The notes beneath the pieces were generated by a model. That model searched no databases. It was not told where the DNA came from and saw nothing but the letters and a program-made list of their open reading frames with translations. Shown here piece after piece: positions 1 to 7,288 of a stretch of DNA of 64,000 nucleotides. Both the position numbers and the translations under genes were made by a program. The stretch is from contig NZ_JOTP01000015.1 of the NCBI RefSeq assembly GCF_000715205.1, positions 1 through 64,000 on the forward strand, read 5' to 3'. The stretch is from Bacillus zhangzhouensis (GTDB lineage Bacteria > Bacillota > Bacilli > Bacillales > Bacillaceae). Each line of letters starts with the position of its first letter. Within the stretch, counting starts at the first letter, position 1.

Positions 1-20
1 TCCATCATCATTACGATGAA

Positions 21-60
21 AATAAAAAAGATTGTAGAAAAACATGAGTTTCTCTACAAT
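21..60 (-). terminator. Terminator of cotO
   Basis: On the minus strand, 8-bp arms at 31-38 and 53-60 (ATTGTAGA/TCTACAAT) form a hairpin followed by CTTTTTTATTTT. It lies just downstream of the cotO stop. Confidence 0.75.
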
Positions 61-63
61 CTG

Positions 64-87
64 AGTCCCTAAATGGGACTTTTTTTC
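64..87 (+). terminator. Terminator for a gene entering from the left edge
   Basis: AGTCCC (64-69) pairs with GGGACT (75-80), followed by seven T on the plus strand. It would stop plus-strand transcription converging on cotO. In B. subtilis the neighbour here is cotZ, so that gene probably lies just outside the window (inference). Confidence 0.6.
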
Positions 88-94
88 ATATACT

Positions 95-670
95 TTAAAA
101 GCCAAGCGGATGAATGGAAGTGATCTCATCAATCGCTAATTCAACTGGATTTCCGCCACCTGCTGTACGAATGATCACCGTATTTTCCTTCCTATCCATT
201 ATAATCCCTCTGTATGTTTTACCATCGGCTTCAATCAGGCAAAGTGCTCTTGGCATATTATGAGGCAGACTTGTTAGAAAATCGACCTTCTCGTCAATGC
301 TCATTTGACTTAAAGGCTTTTTCACTCGTTTTCTTCTTGGTTCTTGTTTTGTTTCATGAAATACGCCTTCTGGCTGCTTTTCCTCTTCTTTCAGAGGCTC
401 TCGTTCTTGTATAAGCTCTGCCTCTTGTGTGATCTTTTGTTCTTGCTGAAGTGCAGGCGGCTCTGCTTCTTTTTTCTGCTCTACTTCCTGTGATACAGGT
501 TCCTGAGCACTTTCTTCGATCGTGTCTTTAGCGCTTTTTTTGTTTTCTGGCGGTTTTTCTGACTTCTTTCGCTTTCTTACAATATCTTGCATGGCCGGCT
601 TTGATTCATCATAGCTCGGCTGAACAATATACATAAGCGGCTTTTGATTCTCATCACCTTTATTTGACAT
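95..670 (-). CDS. cotO: Spore coat morphogenetic protein CotO
   Basis: A 191-residue, highly charged protein. An N-terminal region with a PLMYIVQPSY-like stretch is followed by a long Lys/Glu/Gln-rich low-complexity segment (about residues 30-120). A compact C-terminal domain (about 125-191) resembles a small beta-rich module ending HPLGF. The position directly downstream of fabI matches yjbX/cotO of B. subtilis, which controls outer coat assembly and encasement. I chose the ATG at 670 because GGGAGGG sits about 7 bases upstream; an in-frame ATG 24 bases earlier lacks this. The middle is poorly conserved in the family, so the call rests on the ends, composition and synteny. Confidence 0.85.
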   Translation of the reverse strand: MSNKGDENQKPLMYIVQPSYDESKPAMQDIVRKRKKSEKPPENKKSAKDTIEESAQEPVSQEVEQKKEAEPPALQQEQKITQEAELIQEREPLKEEEKQPEGVFHETKQEPRRKRVKKPLSQMSIDEKVDFLTSLPHNMPRALCLIEADGKTYRGIIMDRKENTVIIRTAGGGNPVELAIDEITSIHPLGF

Positions 671-736
671 ACTAATCCCTCCCGAATGATTCATTCCTTA
701 TATATATGAAAGGATGCTTCAAATCAGAAGAAAAAT

Positions 737-768
737 AAAAAAACAGCATACCAGTCATTGGTATGCTG
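737..768 (-). terminator. Terminator of fabI
   Basis: Ten-bp perfect arms at 744-753 and 759-768 (CAGCATACCA/TGGTATGCTG) are followed on the minus strand by a run of seven T, between fabI and cotO. Confidence 0.85.
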
Positions 769-784
769 CAAGTCATTTATTCGT

Positions 785-1561
785 TTAGCGGGCAATGATA
801 TGGAAGCCAGAATCAACATGCAGATTCTCACCTGTCATGCCGCGAGATAGATCACTGAATAAGAATAATGCTGTATCGCCAACTTCTTCAGGAGTCGTTG
901 TACGGCGAAGCGGTGCACGCTCTTCAATATCCTTCAGGATCGTATTAAATCCGCTGATGCCTTTTGCAGATAGAGTACGAATTGGTCCAGCAGAAATACT
1001 GTTCACGCGGATACCTTCTGCTCCTAGATCAGCTGCTAAATATTTCACACTTGCTTCAAGTGCTGCTTTCGCTACACCCATTACATTGTAGTTAGATACA
1101 ACACGCTCTCCGCCTAGGTATGTAAGCGTCACAATGCTTCCGCCCTCTGTCATCAATGGACGTGCAGCTTTTGCTACTGCTGTTAATGAGTATGCGCTAA
1201 TGTTGTGCGCCAAAAGGAACCCTTCACGGTTCGTGTTCAAATATTCACCGACAAGCTCTTCCTTGTTTGCAAACGCAATGGCATGTGCAACACCATGAAT
1301 GACTTGTACTTTTTCTTTAATTGTAGCAAAGCATTTTTCGATTTCTTCATCACTTGTCACGTCACAAGGAAGAATAATTGAATCATCACGCTCAAGTGTG
1401 CTTGCAATCTCTTTCACAGATTCAGCAAGACGGTCTCCAACATAAGTAAAAATCAAACGAGCTCCTGCTTCGTGTAGTGAACGAGCAATTCCCCAAGCGA
1501 TGCTTCGTTTATTGGCAACACCCATGACCACGATATTACGGCCTTCTAAAGAAAAGTTCAT
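785..1561 (-). CDS. fabI: Enoyl-[acyl-carrier-protein] reductase FabI (NADH)
   Basis: Reduces trans-2-enoyl-ACP in the last step of each type II fatty-acid elongation cycle. The 258-residue protein is a short-chain dehydrogenase fold. The N-terminal nucleotide-binding segment reads GVANKRSIAWGIA, and the catalytic Tyr and Lys sit in YNVMGVAK (about residues 156-163), the FabI-type Y-x6-K. The start at 1561 is preceded by GGGAGG; a longer reading with a start at 1588 has no comparable ribosome site. A FapR-type box and a sigma-A-like promoter lie upstream (1598-1643), as for yjbW/fabI of B. subtilis. It has its own terminator and appears monocistronic. Confidence 0.97.
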   Translation of the reverse strand: MNFSLEGRNIVVMGVANKRSIAWGIARSLHEAGARLIFTYVGDRLAESVKEIASTLERDDSIILPCDVTSDEEIEKCFATIKEKVQVIHGVAHAIAFANKEELVGEYLNTNREGFLLAHNISAYSLTAVAKAARPLMTEGGSIVTLTYLGGERVVSNYNVMGVAKAALEASVKYLAADLGAEGIRVNSISAGPIRTLSAKGISGFNTILKDIEERAPLRRTTTPEEVGDTALFLFSDLSRGMTGENLHVDSGFHIIAR

Positions 1562-1597
1562 ATGTATTAAAGCCTCCCATTTTTTCAAGACATAGTA

Positions 1598-1614
1598 TTA
1601 GTACCTGATCATAA
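1598..1614. promoter_or_regulatory. FapR-type operator of fabI
   Basis: The 17-mer TTAGTACCTGATCATAA matches the known FapR operator pattern (TTAGTACC...TAMTAA), with one strong and one weaker half. It overlaps the transcription start region of fabI. FapR represses lipid synthesis genes until malonyl-CoA binds it. A second such box lies upstream of fabHA at 42490. Confidence 0.8.
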
Positions 1615-1643
1615 TATTATCACAGATCATGAGATAATGACAA
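1614..1643 (-). promoter_or_regulatory. Probable sigma-A promoter of fabI
   Basis: On the minus strand, TTGTCA (1638-1643) and TAATAT (1614-1619) are separated by 18 bases, immediately upstream of the FapR-type box. Confidence 0.5.
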
Positions 1644-1687
1644 TTTTCGCTCGAAGAAAGTTTCTTTTTAGCCCTATGTCTTTTTTT

Positions 1688-1807
1688 CAGCGTGATAGAA
1701 AGCCCTTGAAGTCTATGAAAGACGAGTACTGGCGCGGAGCGAATTTGACATTCGTGAGCACCAGCACGCAGGACTGACAAAGAATGTGAGAGTTTGTCTA
1801 CACGCTG
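1688..1807. repeat. Structured intergenic repeat, copy A (full)
   Basis: A 120-bp unit bounded by inverted ends CAGCGTG and CACGCTG. Inside is a nested palindromic region around GTACTGG...CCAGCAC and CGAAT...ATTCG. It aligns with 35325-35445 over its whole length, with about 12 substitutions and one gap by hand. A T-rich stretch precedes it and a GC-rich imperfect hairpin follows (1807-1834). It fills the space between thiD and fabI. Open frames running through it are not shared in phase with the other copies, so I regard it as non-coding. Confidence 0.85.
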
Positions 1808-1840
1808 AGACCGCCCTCGCAAGTGAAGACGGTCCAATTT

Positions 1841-2647
1841 TTATCCTTTGATCCTGTTTTGCTGATAAGCAAAATGGTTGGTAGGCCCGTGACCAGCGCC
1901 AATATGCAAAGGATATTTAATCGCTTCATGGACAAAAATTTCCGCTGTTTCAAAGGCTTCCTTCATGGAACATCCTTTGGCTATTTCTGCTGTTAATGCC
2001 GCTGCAAAAGTACAGCCTGTGCCATGTGTATGTGGTGTATCAATATGTTCATTTGTGACTTCAATAAAGCCTTTTCCATCATACAACAGGTCTGTGATCA
2101 GGCCGTCAGATGGACCGTGTCCGCCTTTGATCACTACGTATTTCGCGCCGAGCTCATAAAGACGTTCTGCTGCTAGGTAGCGATCCTCTTTTGTTTGAAT
2201 GCGTATGCCTGTCAGCACTTCTGCCTCAGGAAGATTGGGCGTTACTGCATAGCTGACTGGCAGTAAGTGTGTTTTCATTGCAGAGACAGCATCCTCATTT
2301 AATAAAGAAGCCCCGCCTTTTGCAATCATGACCGGATCTACAATCAGCTTCAGCTGATACTGAACCGTTTTTTCAGCAACCGTTTTGATCATTTCAGCAC
2401 TCCACAGCATCCCTGTTTTGACGGCATCTGGCAGTAAGTCTTCTGCCACTGCATCTATTTGACTGATTAACGCCTCGATAGAAAGCGGAAATATACCATG
2501 AACGCCAAGTGTGTTTTGCGCTGTAATCGCTGTGATCGCAGACATTCCATACACACCAAGCTCCTGAAAGGTTTTCAAATCTGCTTGAATGCCTGCTCCG
2601 CCGCCAGAATCAGAACCCGCGATGGTTAATGCCTTTTTAATCGTCAT
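1841..2647 (-). CDS. thiD: Hydroxymethylpyrimidine / phosphomethylpyrimidine kinase ThiD
   Basis: Phosphorylates HMP and then HMP-P to supply the pyrimidine half of thiamine. The 268-residue protein is of the ribokinase-like PfkB/ThiD type: the N-terminus has AGSDSGGGAGIQADLKT, and the C-terminal part has the anion-hole and catalytic motif HGTGCTFAA. The start at 2647 has GAGAGGGTG upstream; a longer frame starting at 2677 would overlap thiF. It is the last gene of the tenA-thiD operon, 17 bases after thiF (yjbV position in B. subtilis). A copy of the intergenic repeat lies between it and fabI. Confidence 0.95.
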   Translation of the reverse strand: MTIKKALTIAGSDSGGGAGIQADLKTFQELGVYGMSAITAITAQNTLGVHGIFPLSIEALISQIDAVAEDLLPDAVKTGMLWSAEMIKTVAEKTVQYQLKLIVDPVMIAKGGASLLNEDAVSAMKTHLLPVSYAVTPNLPEAEVLTGIRIQTKEDRYLAAERLYELGAKYVVIKGGHGPSDGLITDLLYDGKGFIEVTNEHIDTPHTHGTGCTFAAALTAEIAKGCSMKEAFETAEIFVHEAIKYPLHIGAGHGPTNHFAYQQNRIKG

Positions 2648-2664
2648 TTCATCACACCCTCTCA

Positions 2665-3678
2665 TTAGCCAATCCATTGATGATAAATGGTTCTCGCTTT
2701 GGCAATATCACTTGTACCGTGTACAAGTGCCCTGCCATCTTTGAATAGGACGAGCTTGAACTCGTCCTTTTGACAAGAAAGCAAATACGGATTTTCAAGC
2801 ACATCCATCCCTGCTTTCTTTAGCCGAAGGGCTACTTCATGTAAAGGCGGTGGCGTCCCTGCTGCACTGCGGATTTGCACCGTATTGCGGCCACAAAGTA
2901 CGTCTGCCTTCGCTCTCTGGTCATATGAGAGAAATGGATATGTCTTCAATCCACAGCTTGGACATTGCTCCTTCTTTAAAGACGAGACGGACCGAATGTC
3001 AGACCGTTCATTTGTCCATAAATCAAAGGATCTTAATATCGGAGTCACTTGATGTCCTGTTAAACTTTTAAGAGCATCTGCCACTTGATATGCCGCCACC
3101 TGCTGCACAACCGGACTAATAATACCTGCTGTATCACATGTCATGCCTTGTGCAGGTAAATGCTCAAGCAAGCAGTGTAAACACGGCGTCTCTCCCGGAA
3201 TGACAGTGAATTGAATGCCATAGCTGGCTACACAGGCTCCATAAAAGAAAGGAATTTGATGTTTGATGGCTGCATCATTTGCGATCATTCGCACCTCAAA
3301 ATTATCAGCTGCATCCACGATGATCGAAGCCCCGCTGACAAGTTCATCAATATTTTGAGCGGTCACATCAATGACGATTCCTCTTACGCAGACTTCACTG
3401 TTCACCTGCTTGAGTCTTTTTTTAGCCGCCACAGCCTTTGGTAGCCGGTCTTGCACATCTTGCTCTGTGTAAAGCTGCTGACGCTGAAGGTTGCTCCATT
3501 CAATATAATCTCTATCCAAAATGGTGACAGATCCCACGCCAGCACGAACAAGCATTTCAGCACTGGCTGTTCCAAGTGCTCCCGCTCCAATAATGACAGC
3601 CTTTGAGGCGTTTAACTGCTTTTGTCCATCTGTTCCAATCGGCGAAAAAAGCTCTTGACGTGAATAACGTGTGCTCAA
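2665..3678 (-). CDS. thiF: ThiS adenylyltransferase ThiF
   Basis: Adenylates the C-terminal glycine of ThiS so that sulfur can be loaded for thiazole synthesis. The 337-residue protein is an E1/MoeB-like enzyme. The nucleotide-binding motif [11 protein letters not shown] is at about residues 32-42, followed by the acidic [13 protein letters not shown] segment. Zinc-type cysteine pairs occur at CLHC and CPSCG, and the activation loop is near [12 protein letters not shown]-terminal extension of roughly 90 residues beyond the core is present, as in Bacillus YjbU. It overlaps thiG by 4 bases. Confidence 0.92.
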   Translation of the reverse strand: MSTRYSRQELFSPIGTDGQKQLNASKAVIIGAGALGTASAEMLVRAGVGSVTILDRDYIEWSNLQRQQLYTEQDVQDRLPKAVAAKKRLKQVNSEVCVRGIVIDVTAQNIDELVSGASIIVDAADNFEVRMIANDAAIKHQIPFFYGACVASYGIQFTVIPGETPCLHCLLEHLPAQGMTCDTAGIISPVVQQVAAYQVADALKSLTGHQVTPILRSFDLWTNERSDIRSVSSLKKEQCPSCGLKTYPFLSYDQRAKADVLCGRNTVQIRSAAGTPPPLHEVALRLKKAGMDVLENPYLLSCQKDEFKLVLFKDGRALVHGTSDIAKARTIYHQWIG

Positions 3679-4442
3679 AACGCTGGCATCCCTTCCTGCG
3701 GACTGCTGGCTGTACCATAGTTTTTCAGCGGAATACGTCCTGCCTCAAAACCTAATCTTCCTGATTCAATGGCCAGCTTCATCGCTTTTGCCATTTTCAC
3801 AGGGTCCTTTGCACCAGACACGGCGGTATTTAGTAATACAGCGTCAGCCCCTAGTTCCATCGCATAAGCAGCATCCTTAGGAGAGCCTACACCCGCATCA
3901 ATAATGACCGGCACCTTCGCCTGCTCGATAATAAATGAGAGATTCAGAGGGTTTAGTAAGCCTTGACCTGAACCGATTGGAGAGGCCCCTGGCATGATGG
4001 CGTGGACACCGAGTTCTTCTAATTTTCTTGCCAGTACCACATCATCTGATGTATACGGCAGCACGATAAAACCTTCTTCCAATAGCATTTCAGATGCTTT
4101 TAGCGTTTCGACTGGATCAGGTAGAAGAGATCTTGAACAGCCAATCACTTCTACCTTGATCATGTCACACAGCCCCGAAGCCTTCGCTAAACGGGCAATA
4201 CGCACCGCTTCTTCCGCTGTACTTGCGCCTGCTGTATTTGGAAGTAATGTATATTTTGATAAATCAAGCTGCTCTAAAAAATTCGGTTGAGATGCTTCAA
4301 AAATGTTCATTCTTCGCACAGCAAAGGTCAAAATTTCAGCTTCTGATACGTTCACTGCTTCCTTTTGAACCTCAAATGATGGATACTTTCCTGTACCAAG
4401 TAATAGTCTTGATGTGAATGTTTTTCCGCCAATGTGTAGCAT
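3675..4442 (-). CDS. thiG: Thiazole synthase ThiG
   Basis: A TIM-barrel enzyme that builds the thiazole phosphate ring from deoxyxylulose 5-phosphate, dehydroglycine and ThiS-thiocarboxylate. The 255-residue length matches the family. Visible motifs are the N-terminal LLLGTGKY, the segment MIKVEVIG carrying the probable Schiff-base lysine, and the phosphate-binding [12 protein letters not shown] followed by [17 protein letters not shown]. It follows thiS after 4 bases and overlaps thiF by 4 bases, so translation of thiS-thiG-thiF is probably coupled. Confidence 0.97.
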   Translation of the reverse strand: MLHIGGKTFTSRLLLGTGKYPSFEVQKEAVNVSEAEILTFAVRRMNIFEASQPNFLEQLDLSKYTLLPNTAGASTAEEAVRIARLAKASGLCDMIKVEVIGCSRSLLPDPVETLKASEMLLEEGFIVLPYTSDDVVLARKLEELGVHAIMPGASPIGSGQGLLNPLNLSFIIEQAKVPVIIDAGVGSPKDAAYAMELGADAVLLNTAVSGAKDPVKMAKAMKLAIESGRLGFEAGRIPLKNYGTASSPQEGMPAF

Positions 4443-4446
4443 TTTG

Positions 4447-4650
4447 TCATCCTCCTCCTACAAAGTGAACGATTTCGATCGTGTCATTTGGTTGAATTTC
4501 TACTTGTTGAAACGCTTCTTTATCAATAATTTCTTGGTTCTTTTCGACGATCACTACACGATTTTCAAGCTGATAGGCTGATAGCAGATCATAGATCGTT
4601 CCATTCTCTTTATCGAAATCAACAACTCTGCCATTCAATTGAATTTTCAT
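4447..4650 (-). CDS. thiS: Sulfur carrier protein ThiS
   Basis: A 67-residue ubiquitin-like sulfur carrier ending in the Gly-Gly type tail HFVGGG, which ThiF adenylates and which delivers sulfur to ThiG. The start at 4650 has AAAGGAGG upstream, and its ATG overlaps the thiO stop codon (ATGA). A longer frame to 4695 only covers the end of thiO. One extra terminal glycine is present compared with the usual GG end. Confidence 0.95.
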   Translation of the reverse strand: MKIQLNGRVVDFDKENGTIYDLLSAYQLENRVVIVEKNQEIIDKEAFQQVEIQPNDTIEIVHFVGGG

Positions 4651-5759
4651 ATAAACAGTGCCTCCTTTCGGCCAATGCGAAACGCATGAAGCCATTCTTC
4701 TTGGACAGGCTTGCCTAATATCAGGTCGCGAATGATTTCTCCAGTAATTGGCGCAAGTAAAATGCCATTCCGATAATGTCCCGTTGCAAAAAGAATACGC
4801 TCATCTTCCGGGTGTCTTCCGATATAAGGATGCCGGTCGCTTGTCGCCGGGCGAAGTCCTGCCCAGCATTGATCAATCTGCATCTCCTTTATAGAAGGCA
4901 TGAGCTGAGACGCTTTTTGAATCACAGCTTCAATGCCGCCAAGTGTCGGAACAGCCTGCCAATCATTTTGCTTCATCGTTGCACCAATTACGAGCTTTCC
5001 GCTATCTCTTTGAACGATATAACAATGATCATGGTAAATGGTGTGTGCGAGCGCTGGACCGCTATTCCATACAGACACACATTCTCCTTTTACTGGATAA
5101 AGAGAATAAGATAACCCTAGCTCTTCAAAAAAGCGTCCAGACCATACACCACTTGCTATCGTAAGGTCATCACATGTGAATGTGCCATTAGCTGTTCTGA
5201 CAGTGATTGCTTCTTTGTCCCGTATGACTTCGATCACAGGTGTAAACTCCTTCACATCTGCCCCGTACCGAACAGCTGCCTGCCACAATGCCCTGCATAC
5301 CGCATAAGGCTCAACATGAACATCCTCTTCAATTAAACCTGCTCCCATGATGTCATTTGCGATTTGCGGCATACGTTTTTTCACACAACTTGCCTCAAGC
5401 CACTGAAACGTAGACAAATGCTGCATCCGGCAAAGTGCACGTTTTTCTTCTTCTGTAAAGGCTACCTTCATAATACCGCCCACTGATTTTCGAATATCAA
5501 TGCCTGATTCATGCTGAAGATCAACTTTTAATTTTTCATATAATGCCTGGCTTGCTCTGCCTACCTGAAAGAAAATATCCTCATGACCCTCTCCTTCAGC
5601 ATGTGCACCGAGCATCCCAGCAGCCGCACTCGTCGTTTGCTTCCCTATCTCATTCGCCTCAAGTAAAAGAGTCTGCTTTCCTGCTTTTGCAACGTGATAC
5701 GCAATGGACATCCCTATGATTCCACCGCCAATGATTGCAACGTCATAATGCTTTTTCAT
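4647..5759 (-). CDS. thiO: Glycine oxidase ThiO
   Basis: A FAD-dependent amine oxidase that converts glycine to the imine used by ThiG in aerobic Bacilli. The 370-residue protein begins with the dinucleotide-binding motif DVAIIGGGIIGMSIAYH. The C-terminal FAD contact GLRPATSDRHPYIG and ATGHYRNGILLAP are typical of DAO-family enzymes. It overlaps thiS by 4 bases and tenI by 17 bases within the operon. Confidence 0.95.
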   Translation of the reverse strand: MKKHYDVAIIGGGIIGMSIAYHVAKAGKQTLLLEANEIGKQTTSAAAGMLGAHAEGEGHEDIFFQVGRASQALYEKLKVDLQHESGIDIRKSVGGIMKVAFTEEEKRALCRMQHLSTFQWLEASCVKKRMPQIANDIMGAGLIEEDVHVEPYAVCRALWQAAVRYGADVKEFTPVIEVIRDKEAITVRTANGTFTCDDLTIASGVWSGRFFEELGLSYSLYPVKGECVSVWNSGPALAHTIYHDHCYIVQRDSGKLVIGATMKQNDWQAVPTLGGIEAVIQKASQLMPSIKEMQIDQCWAGLRPATSDRHPYIGRHPEDERILFATGHYRNGILLAPITGEIIRDLILGKPVQEEWLHAFRIGRKEALFI

Positions 5760-6360
5760 AAGGATTCTCCTTTAGCTTTTTAGAAAATGCTTGGGCCATG
5801 ATGCGCGGCTGATGGTGAGTGAAAATTCCTGACATGACAGCAATCCCTTTCACATTCACGTGCAGCAATTCTGGGATTCGATCAGGCGTCACCCCTCCAA
5901 TGACCACCACCGGAATAGACAGCGCAGAAGTCAGTTCTTCCACAAGCTTTACGCCTCTCGCCTTAAGTCCTGGTTTACATGAGGTGTCATATACGTGCCC
6001 AAACATGACATACTCTGCACCGTTTTCCTCGGCCGCTTTGGCTTCTTCTATCGAATGAACAGACATACCCGCATGAAGGTGAGGAAATTTTTGTCGCAGC
6101 TCCTTTGGCGAAAAGCTGTGGCCTGGGAGATGTACCCGGTGAATATTGGTGAGCAGTGCGACGTCTACTCGGTCATTGATGACGAGTTTCTCTTTCGGTA
6201 CACCTTCTGAAAGGAGTTGTTTCACGAGATCAACAAGCTCACTTGCTGTTTTAGACCGTTCCCGGATATGAATAAAGTCCACTTCAGATTCAATGGCTTT
6301 TATTTGCTTGATCAGCTCATTAACAGGAAACGAATCATTTGTCACTGCGTGGAGTTCCAT
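5743..6360 (-). CDS. tenI: Thiazole tautomerase TenI
   Basis: A TIM-barrel protein related to ThiE that, in B. subtilis, aromatises the thiazole carboxylate tautomer made by ThiG. From the ATG at 6360 it has 205 residues, the length of B. subtilis TenI; this start has GGAG at suitable distance, while the ATG five codons earlier does not. Motifs include FIHIRER near the start, GHSFSPKEL, and PVVVIGGVTPD near the C-terminus. Its start lies inside the end of tenA (about 26 bases of overlap). Confidence 0.92.
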   Translation of the reverse strand: MELHAVTNDSFPVNELIKQIKAIESEVDFIHIRERSKTASELVDLVKQLLSEGVPKEKLVINDRVDVALLTNIHRVHLPGHSFSPKELRQKFPHLHAGMSVHSIEEAKAAEENGAEYVMFGHVYDTSCKPGLKARGVKLVEELTSALSIPVVVIGGVTPDRIPELLHVNVKGIAVMSGIFTHHQPRIMAQAFSKKLKENPYEKAL

Positions 6361-7045
6361 TTGCACCAACTCCATCTAAGCATGCTGTTTGCCACGTTTC
6401 TTTTTTATACGCCATCTCCCAGAAATGGTATTCGTAATAGCTTGAAATCACAAAATTTTCTTTCATATTGGCCCGCACGTGATCTGGTGCTTTTTCCGCG
6501 AGTTCATCAAAGCGGTTGACCTGTTCAAAGACAAGCTCTTTAAACCAATCCCCTCCATATGTCAAAATCCATTCTTGGTAAATCGGATGGTCAGGTGTCG
6601 TTTGTTTCAGCTTTTCCCCCACCTCATAATAGAGCCAGTAGCACGGCAATAACGTGGCTAAAATTTCTTCAAATCGTCCGCTTTTCACAGACCTGTACAT
6701 ATGTGAGGTATACGCATAAGCAGTGGGTGAAGGCTTAAAGCTGTCGAGTGCTTCGTCAGAGATCTGAAGAAGCTCTGTGAACTTTCTATGCAGGGATAGC
6801 TCTGCTTCATACGTGCCCTGCGCATGATACGCCATTCTGCCCGTCGTATGTAAGTCCTCACTAATGGCAGCTCCATATGCTTGCATCTTTGCGAAATGAG
6901 TTAAATAATACGAATCCTGCATCACGTAATAGGTGAACCGATCGAGTGAAAGTGTGCCATCTCCAATTCCTTTCACAAAAGGATGCGTAAAGCTTCCATT
7001 CCACCATGTTGCTGCTGCCTCTTTACATTCCTTTGAAAATGTCAT
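6335..7045 (-). CDS. tenA: Thiaminase II / aminopyrimidine aminohydrolase TenA
   Basis: Salvages thiamine breakdown products by hydrolysing aminopyrimidines to HMP. The 236-residue all-helical protein matches the B. subtilis length. The catalytic cysteine is visible in LLPCYWLYYEVG (Cys135), and the C-terminal EYHFWEMAY carries the conserved glutamate. The start at 7045 follows AGGAGGAGAGAGG; the reading frame continues upstream only into the riboswitch. It is the first gene of the thiamine operon, directly behind the TPP riboswitch. Confidence 0.95.
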   Translation of the reverse strand: MTFSKECKEAAATWWNGSFTHPFVKGIGDGTLSLDRFTYYVMQDSYYLTHFAKMQAYGAAISEDLHTTGRMAYHAQGTYEAELSLHRKFTELLQISDEALDSFKPSPTAYAYTSHMYRSVKSGRFEEILATLLPCYWLYYEVGEKLKQTTPDHPIYQEWILTYGGDWFKELVFEQVNRFDELAEKAPDHVRANMKENFVISSYYEYHFWEMAYKKETWQTACLDGVGANGTPRSDK

Positions 7046-7071
7046 GTTCCTCTCTCCTCCTGTTTCTTCAT

Positions 7072-7105
7072 ATAAAAAAGCCACTTTCCGCGTGGAAAGT
7101 GGCTT
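7072..7105 (-). terminator. Expression-platform terminator of the thiamine operon leader
   Basis: Twelve-bp perfect arms at 7078-7089 and 7094-7105 (AAGCCACTTTCC/GGAAAGTGGCTT) followed by six T on the minus strand. One arm can alternatively pair with the GGGAAGTGG end of the TPP aptamer, the usual switch between termination and read-through. Confidence 0.9.
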
Positions 7106-7130
7106 GGAATTTGTAAAAAGCATAGTCAAA

Positions 7131-7228
7131 AACCGCACCACTTCCCTACGCAGGTATGAACCTGTTCAGGTAATGAGGGTCTAAAAGTCGACACTTTTAT
7201 CTCAGCCCTTTTAAAGGACTCCCCTAGT
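7131..7228 (-). ncRNA. TPP riboswitch (THI element)
   Basis: On the minus strand the leader contains the conserved THI-box blocks in order: ACTAGGGGAGTCC, GGGCTGAGA, GACCCT, ACCTGA, CAGGTTCATACCTGCG and TAGGGAAG. It lies upstream of tenA with a terminator between. Binding of thiamine pyrophosphate is expected to favour termination. Confidence 0.97.
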
Positions 7229-7288
7229 GGATCAAACATATGATGTTGTACCTCTATCTTAATCAGGAATTGTTCATTGGTCAAGGGT

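Noticed and set aside
1598-1837. Open frame of 79 codons on the minus strand between thiD and fabI
   Set aside because: It is the translation of repeat copy A; the equivalent frame in copy B is not continuous in the same way, there is no ribosome site, and the conserved feature is palindromic structure.
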